From Thiobacter sp964445085 (lineage in GTDB: Bacteria; Pseudomonadota; Gammaproteobacteria; Burkholderiales; Thiobacteraceae), in contig CAYUJV010000095.1 in assembly GCA_964445085.1 (NCBI GenBank), positions 1 to 11,117 on the forward strand: a stretch of 11,117 bases of DNA. The letters run 5' to 3'. This document shows, piece after piece, positions 7,403 through 11,117 of this stretch (its first letter is position 1; every line of letters starts with the position of its first letter). The position numbers were made by a program, and so were the translations under genes. Below the pieces are notes generated by a model. It saw nothing but the letters and a program-made list of their open reading frames with translations, ran no database searches and had not been told where the DNA came from.

Positions 7403-8263
7403 ATGATCAATAAACTCGTCATTTTCGGTGTCGGCCTGATCGGCGGCTCCTTCGCCATGGCCCTGCGCCAGGCGGATTTCGCGCGCAGGATCGTCGGCTT
7501 CGGACGCAGCATGGAGAACATGAGCGCCGCGCTGGGGACCTATGTGATCGACGAGATCGGCATGGACGTGTCCACGGTCAAAGATGCCGACCTGGTGTTG
7601 CTTGCCGTGCCGGTGGGGCAGATGGGCGAGATCATGGCTGCCATCGCGCCGCATCTTGGCGCGCATACGGTGGTGACCGATGCCGGCAGCACCAAGCAGG
7701 ACGTGGAGGCGCTGGCGCGCAGACATTTGCACCGTCACCTGTCGCGCTTCGTGCCGGGCCACCCGATTGCCGGCGCGGAGAAGAGCGGCGTGAAAGCGGC
7801 GCGGGAGGATCTGTTCCGTGACCGCACCGTGGTGCTGACGCCCCTGGCCGAGACCGACCCGGCGGCGAAGGAGCTGGTCGCGAGCCTGTGGGCCGGTTGC
7901 GGCGCGAAGGTGGCGGAGATGACGCCGCAGCAGCACGATGCCCTGTTCGCCGCCGTGAGCCATCTGCCCCATGTGCTGGCGTTCGCGCTGGTGGATTACG
8001 TCGCCAGCCAGCCAAACGCCGAACAGCTGTTCGGCTTCGCCGCCAGCGGCTTTCGCGATTTCAGCCGCATCGCCGGCAGTTCCCCTGAAATGTGGCGCGA
8101 CATCTGCCTTGCCAATCGCGATGCCTTGCTGGCGCAGATTGGCGGCTATGAGGCCGAGCTGGCGCGCATCAAGGCCCTGATCGAGAACGGGGATGGCGCG
8201 GCGCTGGCGGAATTGTTCGGGCGCGCGCGCGATGCGCGGCAGAGACATTTGAAAGGTTCTTGA
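7403..8263 (+). CDS. tyrA: Prephenate (or arogenate) dehydrogenase TyrA
   Basis: TyrA oxidatively decarboxylates prephenate to 4-hydroxyphenylpyruvate, or arogenate to tyrosine, using NAD(P). It is 286 residues. The N-terminal Rossmann motif is GVGLIGGS (9-16), and the catalytic histidine is in GHPIAGAEKSGV (H120). A helical dimerisation domain follows (FSRIAGSSPEMWRDI). There is no C-terminal ACT domain and no chorismate mutase domain; prephenate comes from PheA. The second beta strand ends IVGFGRS with Arg35 and no acidic residue, so NADP rather than strict NAD use is possible. Start choice: ATG at 7403 begins the conserved MINKLVIFG; a GTG at 7388 would add five residues read from repeat A2. 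The TGA stop (8261-8263) is the first three bases of repeat B2. Substrate preference (prephenate or arogenate) cannot be read from the sequence by eye. Confidence 0.95.
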   Translation: MINKLVIFGVGLIGGSFAMALRQADFARRIVGFGRSMENMSAALGTYVIDEIGMDVSTVKDADLVLLAVPVGQMGEIMAAIAPHLGAHTVVTDAGSTKQDVEALARRHLHRHLSRFVPGHPIAGAEKSGVKAAREDLFRDRTVVLTPLAETDPAAKELVASLWAGCGAKVAEMTPQQHDALFAAVSHLPHVLAFALVDYVASQPNAEQLFGFAASGFRDFSRIAGSSPEMWRDICLANRDALLAQIGGYEAELARIKALIENGDGAALAELFGRARDARQRHLKGS

Positions 8264-8343
8264 ACCGCAATGGACGCGAAGGTGCGCGAAGGAAAGCACG
8301 AACTAGATTTTCCTTGGCGCACCTTCGCGTCCTTTGCGGTCCA
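8261..8343. repeat. Inverted repeat B2 (CGCRAAGG-type) between tyrA and aroA
   Basis: The arms are 8261-8295 and 8309-8343, 35 nt each with 32 complementary positions, around a 13-nt loop. This is the longest and best-paired element in the window. Left-arm units are cgcaatgga, cgcgaaggtg, cgcgaagga. The outer tga of the left arm is the stop codon of tyrA, so the repeat starts exactly at the gene's end. The open frame of aroA extends back through it only because the repeat lacks stops in that frame. No T-tract follows. Confidence 0.92.
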
Positions 8344-8359
8344 AGCTCTTGCTTTGGAC
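8339..8359 (+). other. Small hairpin overlapping repeat B2, just before aroA
   Basis: gtccaagc (8339-8346) pairs with gctttggac (8351-8359) with one bulged base and a tctt loop. It shares 8339-8343 with the right arm of B2, so in RNA the two structures compete for these bases. The only SD-like bases for aroA (GGA, 8356-8358) sit in its 3' arm. The fold is read by eye; its biological role is inference. Confidence 0.45.
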
Positions 8360-8364
8360 TGTTC

Positions 8365-10299
8365 ATGGAATTCCTAGACCTCCAACCCATCACCCGCATG
8401 GCCGGCACGGTCGTGCTGCCAGGCTCGAAAAGCATTTCCAACCGCACGCTGCTGCTGGCGGCGCTCGCCGAGGGTGTGACCGAGGTCAAGGGCCTCCTCG
8501 CCTCCGACGACACCGGCCACATGCTCGCGGCGCTGGCGGCGCTGGGCGTGCGCTGCGAGCAGCAGGGCGACTCCCGTGACTATCGCGTCGCGGGCGTCGG
8601 CGGCGTGTTTCCGGTGAAGCAGGCCGATCTGTTCCTTGGCAACGCCGGCACGGCCTTCCGTCCGCTGACGGCGGCGCTGGCCCTGTCCCAGGGCGAGTAC
8701 CGGCTTTCCGGCGTGCCGCGCATGCACGAGCGGCCCATCGGCGACCTGGTGGATGCGCTGCGCCAGCTCGGCGCGGATATCCGCTATCTCGGCAGCGAAG
8801 GCTTCCCGCCGCTGGCCATTAGGCCGGCCACCATCCAGGCCGGCGGCCGGGTGCAGATCCGCGGCAATGTCTCCAGCCAGTTTCTCACCGCGCTGCTCAT
8901 GGCGCTGCCGCTGACCGGCGTGACCACCACCGTGGAAGTCGTGGGGGAGCTGATCTCCAAGCCCTACATCGAAATCACCCTCAACCTCATGCGCCGCTTC
9001 GGCGTGGAGGTGGAGCGGCACGGCTGGCAGGAATTCGTGGTGCACGGCGGCCAGCGTTACCGCAGCCCGGGCGTGATTCACGTCGAGGGCGACGCGTCGA
9101 GCGCGTCCTACTTTCTCGCCGCCGGCGCCATCGGCGGCGGGCCGGTGCGGGTGGAAGGGGTGGGCAGGACCAGCATCCAGGGCGACATCCGCTTCGCCGA
9201 GACGCTGGAATCGATGGGCGCGACCATCGCCATGGGCGACAACTGGATCGAGGCCTCGGGTTCCGGCAAATTGAAAGCGATCGATGCCGACCTCAACCAC
9301 ATCCCCGATGCCGCCATGACCATTGCCGTGGCGGCGCTGTTCGCCGACGGCACCACCACCATCCGCAACATCGCCAGCTGGCGGGTGAAGGAAACCGACC
9401 GCATCGCCGCCATGGCGACTGAGTTGCGCAAGGTCGGCGCGACGGTGGAGGAAGGCCCGGACTACATCCGGGTGACGCCGCCCGCGGCGCTGCGGCCCAA
9501 CGCCGCGATCGATACCTACGACGACCACCGCATGGCCATGTGCTTCTCCCTCGTGGCCCTGGGTGGCGTGCCGGTGCGCATCAACGATCCGAAGTGCGTG
9601 GCCAAGACCTTCCCGGAGTATTTCGACGTGTTCCGGAAGCTGGCCGCGCCGGACATCCCGGTGATCGCCATCGACGGTCCTTCGGCCTCGGGCAAGGGCA
9701 CGGTGGCGCAGCGCGTGGCGGAGCGGCTGGGCTTCCATTACCTGGACAGCGGCGCGCTGTATCGTCTGGTGGCCTTGGCGGCGCTCAAGGCTGGGGTGTC
9801 GTGGGAGGACGAGGCGGCCTTGGGCGAGCTCGCCCGGCAGCTCGACGTGCGCTTCGAGAAATCCGACATTTTCCTTTCCGATGAGCTGGTTACAGACGCG
9901 ATCCGGACCGAGGAATGCAGCCGGGGCGCCTCGGCGGTGGCCAAGTGGCCCGCCGTGCGCGCCGCCCTGCTGGAACGGCAACGGGCCTTTCGCCGCGCGC
10001 CCGGCCTGGTGGCCGACGGCCGGGACATGGGGTCCGTGGTGTTCCCGGACGCCCGTACCAAGATCTTCCTCACCGCGAGTCCCGAGGTGCGCGCCGAGCG
10101 CCGGTATAAGCAGTTGATGGAAAAAGGAATGTCTGCTAATATCCAAACTCTTTTGCAGGACATTCGGGAACGCGACCAGCGCGACAGTCAGCGCAGCGCG
10201 GCCCCCCTGCAGAAGTGCGCGGATGCGAGCCTGCTCGATACCAGTTCCCTGACCATCGACCAGGCGGTCGATGCGGTGCTGAAACAGTATCGGGCCTAG
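8365..10299 (+). CDS. aroA-cmk: Fused EPSP synthase (AroA) – cytidylate kinase (Cmk)
   Basis: One uninterrupted 644-residue frame encodes two enzymes. Residues 1 to about 426 are 5-enolpyruvylshikimate-3-phosphate synthase (shikimate pathway step 6). They show GSKSISNR (K22, S23, R27), GNAGTAFRP (92-100), PDAAMT with D315, VKETDR with E343, DDHRMAM (R389) and AKTFPEYF (K414), a glyphosate-sensitive-type class I pattern. Residues from about 430 to 644 are CMP/dCMP kinase, with P-loop GPSASGKGT (438-446, K444), LDSGALYR, and DGRDMGSVVFPDA from 551. The linker is only a few residues (AAPD), and no stop or strong restart separates the halves. The ATG at 8365 begins the conserved MEFLDLQPI; the upstream TTG at 8260 would add 35 residues encoded by repeat B2. 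The SD is weak (GGA). Fusions of this pair are recognised in protein families, so it is probably a true fusion, not an error. A promoter-like patch for rpsA lies in its 3' end. Confidence 0.95.
   Translation: MEFLDLQPITRMAGTVVLPGSKSISNRTLLLAALAEGVTEVKGLLASDDTGHMLAALAALGVRCEQQGDSRDYRVAGVGGVFPVKQADLFLGNAGTAFRPLTAALALSQGEYRLSGVPRMHERPIGDLVDALRQLGADIRYLGSEGFPPLAIRPATIQAGGRVQIRGNVSSQFLTALLMALPLTGVTTTVEVVGELISKPYIEITLNLMRRFGVEVERHGWQEFVVHGGQRYRSPGVIHVEGDASSASYFLAAGAIGGGPVRVEGVGRTSIQGDIRFAETLESMGATIAMGDNWIEASGSGKLKAIDADLNHIPDAAMTIAVAALFADGTTTIRNIASWRVKETDRIAAMATELRKVGATVEEGPDYIRVTPPAALRPNAAIDTYDDHRMAMCFSLVALGGVPVRINDPKCVAKTFPEYFDVFRKLAAPDIPVIAIDGPSASGKGTVAQRVAERLGFHYLDSGALYRLVALAALKAGVSWEDEAALGELARQLDVRFEKSDIFLSDELVTDAIRTEECSRGASAVAKWPAVRAALLERQRAFRRAPGLVADGRDMGSVVFPDARTKIFLTASPEVRAERRYKQLMEKGMSANIQTLLQDIRERDQRDSQRSAAPLQKCADASLLDTSSLTIDQAVDAVLKQYRA
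10114..10142 (+). promoter_or_regulatory. Candidate extended -10 sigma-70 promoter inside the cmk 3' end
   Basis: TTGATG (10114-10119, 4/6 to the -35 consensus) and TAATAT (10137-10142, 4/6 to the -10) are 17 nt apart. TG sits at 10134-10135, giving an extended -10. The site lies in an unusually AT-rich patch (about 10106-10165) where codons shift to gga, tct, gct, aat, act, ctt and ttg, unlike the G/C-ending codons around it. That suggests selection on the DNA beyond protein coding. Transcription would start near 10149-10150 and head into rpsA; E. coli rpsA also has promoters inside cmk. It could instead drive a small RNA ending at 10337-10374. Confidence 0.5.
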
Positions 10300-10336
10300 C
10301 GTCCGCGTCGGGTATCACCGACCGGTTCCAGGATGC

Positions 10337-10374
10337 AAGCCGTCGATTGATCATCGGACGGCTTTCTTTATCTT
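10337..10374 (+). terminator. Terminator-like hairpin downstream of cmk
   Basis: aagccgtc (10337-10344) and gacggctt (10357-10364) form a perfect 8-bp stem with a 12-nt loop. The T-rich run tttctttatctt (about 10363-10374) follows. It starts 38 nt after the aroA-cmk stop and fits an intrinsic terminator for the aromatic operon. The T tract is interrupted by C and A, so termination may be partial, allowing read-through into rpsA. Confidence 0.7.
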
Positions 10375-10378
10375 CCGC

Positions 10379-10418
10379 GTTCGTTCGCGGTCCGGTCAGT
10401 GGTGTTGTGCTAACGAAC
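10379..10418 (+). other. Middle stem of the rpsA leader
   Basis: gttcgtt (10379-10385) is the exact reverse complement of aacgaac (10412-10418), with a 26-nt loop between. The stem directly abuts the next hairpin (10419-10442), so the two could stack end to end in RNA. A 7-bp match in a short region may be chance; its ordered position between two other hairpins is the reason for listing it. Confidence 0.35.
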
Positions 10419-10449
10419 CCGCCTTTCATCAACACGAGGCGGCTTTTTT
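10419..10449 (+). terminator. Terminator/attenuator-like hairpin with T6 just before rpsA
   Basis: ccgcct (10419-10424) pairs with aggcgg (10437-10442) around a 12-nt loop, followed by C and six T (10444-10449). The T run ends 11 nt before the rpsA ATG at 10461, so it is not the end of the upstream operon, which already has a hairpin at 10337. It could be an attenuator or translation-control element of rpsA, or the terminator of a short transcript. The stem is short, so strength is uncertain. Confidence 0.55.
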
Positions 10450-10460
10450 AGGTACTGATC

Positions 10461-11117
10461 ATGATGGCTACTCCCCAAGTGTCTGCCGGCAAGGAAAGCT
10501 TTGCCGCCCTGTTCGAAGAATCCCTCGCCCGCCAGGAAATGCGCGTGGGCGAACTCATCACCGCCGAGGTGGTCGAGGTTGCCGGCGACGAAGTGATCGT
10601 CAATGCCGGCCTGAAATCCGAAAGCGTGATTCCCGCCGCCGAGTTCCGCAACGACCGCGGCGAACTCGAGGTCAAGCCCGGCGACTTCGTCACCGTCGCC
10701 ATCGAATCCCTGGAGGATGGCTACGGCTCCACCCGCCTGTCGCGGGAGAAGGCCAAGCGCATCGCCGCCTGGCACGACCTGGAGCAGGCCATGGAAAACA
10801 ACGCCCTGGTCACCGGCGTGGTCAGCGGCAAGGTCAAGGGCGGCCTGACCGTCATGGTCAACGGCACCCGCGCCCTCGTGCCGGGCTCCCCGGTGGACAC
10901 CCGCCNNNNNNNNNNNNNNNNNNNNNNNNNNNNNNNNNNNNNNNNNNNNNNNNNNNNNNNNNNNNNAAGCGCAACAACGTCGTCGTGTCGCGCAAGGCCG
11001 TGCTGGAAGCGACCCTGGGCGCCGAGCGCCAGGCCCTGCTGGAAAACCTCAAGGAAGGCGCCATCGTCAAGGGCATCGTCAAGAACATCACCGACTACGG
11101 CGCGTTCGTGGACCTGG
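10461..11117 (+). CDS. rpsA: 30S ribosomal protein S1, N-terminal part (runs off window, contains a gap)
   Basis: S1 binds mRNA on the 30S subunit and promotes initiation, especially on leaders with weak Shine-Dalgarno sequences. The start is MMATPQVSAGKESFAALFEESL; ATG 10461 or 10464 are both possible, with a weak AGG at 10450-10452. The first S1/OB repeat (ITAEVVEVAGDEVIVNAGLKSESVIP) and the second (VTGVVSGKVKGGLTVMVNGTRALVPGSPVD) are clear. After the gap the text resumes KRNNVVVSRKAVLEATLGAERQ and enters the third repeat (VKGIVKNITDYGAFVDL). The part after the gap (from 10967) is in a different frame relative to the start because the 61-nt N run is not the true length, so this is not a real frameshift. 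It is expected to be a long protein of several S1 repeats, mostly outside the window. Its leader is rich in hairpins, and rpsA is autoregulated by S1 in E. coli. Confidence 0.95.
   Translation, partial: MMATPQVSAGKESFAALFEESLARQEMRVGELITAEVVEVAGDEVIVNAGLKSESVIPAAEFRNDRGELEVKPGDFVTVAIESLEDGYGSTRLSREKAKRIAAWHDLEQAMENNALVTGVVSGKVKGGLTVMVNGTRALVPGSPVDTRXXXXXXXXXXXXXXXXXXXXXSATTSSCRARPCWKRPWAPSARPCWKTSRKAPSSRASSRTSPTTARSWTW
10906..10966. other. Assembly gap (61 N) inside rpsA
   Basis: This is a run of unknown bases between VDTR and KRNNVV of S1. In E. coli the matching stretch is 22 residues, which predicts 65 missing bases after the single c at 10905. To keep frame the true number must be 2 modulo 3, which 61 is not. 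Confidence 0.95.

Noticed and set aside
8219..8238. Alternating GC run (Z-DNA-like) at the tyrA 3' end
   Set aside because: It is only about ten alternating bases and is explained by Gly-Arg-Ala-Arg codons in a GC-rich gene.
8260..8364. N-terminal extension of AroA from TTG at 8260
   Set aside because: The 35 extra residues are the translation of repeat B2 (Arg/Gly-rich); the conserved AroA start is at 8365.
8374..10146. A 590-codon minus-strand open frame opposite aroA-cmk
   Set aside because: It has the same shadow pattern and composition, with no motif or RBS. The similar minus frames opposite gyrA, serA and pheA were dismissed for the same reason.
10461..11117. rpsA as a frameshifted pseudogene
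   Set aside because: The frame change falls exactly at the N run, and the flanking protein sequence is intact; it is an assembly artefact.

Overview
This is a GC-rich chromosomal housekeeping segment (G/C-ending codons dominate) with every gene on the + strand. The order gyrA–serC–serA–pheA–hisC–aroF–tyrA–aroA/cmk–rpsA, and the protein sequences themselves, point to a betaproteobacterium. Two runs of N (2198-2277 and 10906-10966) suggest a draft or metagenome scaffold. Species and order cannot be fixed from the sequence alone.

Layout: the 3' part of gyrA (1-1632) is followed by serC (1733-2812) and a serA-type dehydrogenase (2805-3986), which overlap by 8 nt. Then come pheA (3998-5062), hisC (5189-6292), a Thermotoga-like type I-beta DAHP synthase (6302-7318), tyrA (7403-8263) and a single reading frame that fuses EPSP synthase (AroA) to CMP kinase (Cmk) (8365-10299). 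After a 161-nt spacer rich in hairpins, rpsA (ribosomal protein S1) begins at 10461 and runs off the window.

The genes form one metabolic block. SerA and SerC make phosphoserine. The DAHP synthase opens the shikimate pathway and AroA performs its sixth step. PheA (chorismate mutase–prephenate dehydratase), TyrA and HisC, acting as an aromatic aminotransferase, can carry chorismate to Phe and Tyr. Visible regulatory domains are ACT domains on SerA and PheA and an ACT/ferredoxin-like N-terminal domain on the DAHP synthase.

The least ordinary part is the non-coding DNA. All four larger spacers upstream of aroA are filled by long imperfect inverted repeats of two families that alternate: A (gyrA/serC), B (pheA/hisC), A (aroF/tyrA), B (tyrA/aroA). 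Each arm is built from tandem short units (CACAGAGR-type in A, CGCRAAGG-type in B). One B copy contains the tyrA stop codon, and one A copy ends in the likely tyrA Shine-Dalgarno. The tightly spaced junctions (serC/serA, serA/pheA, hisC/aroF) carry none.

A second regulatory focus precedes rpsA. It consists of an AT-rich patch of atypical codons inside cmk that matches an extended -10 sigma-70 promoter, then a terminator-like hairpin, a further stem, and a second hairpin with a T6 tract that ends 11 nt before the rpsA start. No wholly new gene system is visible; the repeats and the rpsA leader deserve the second look.
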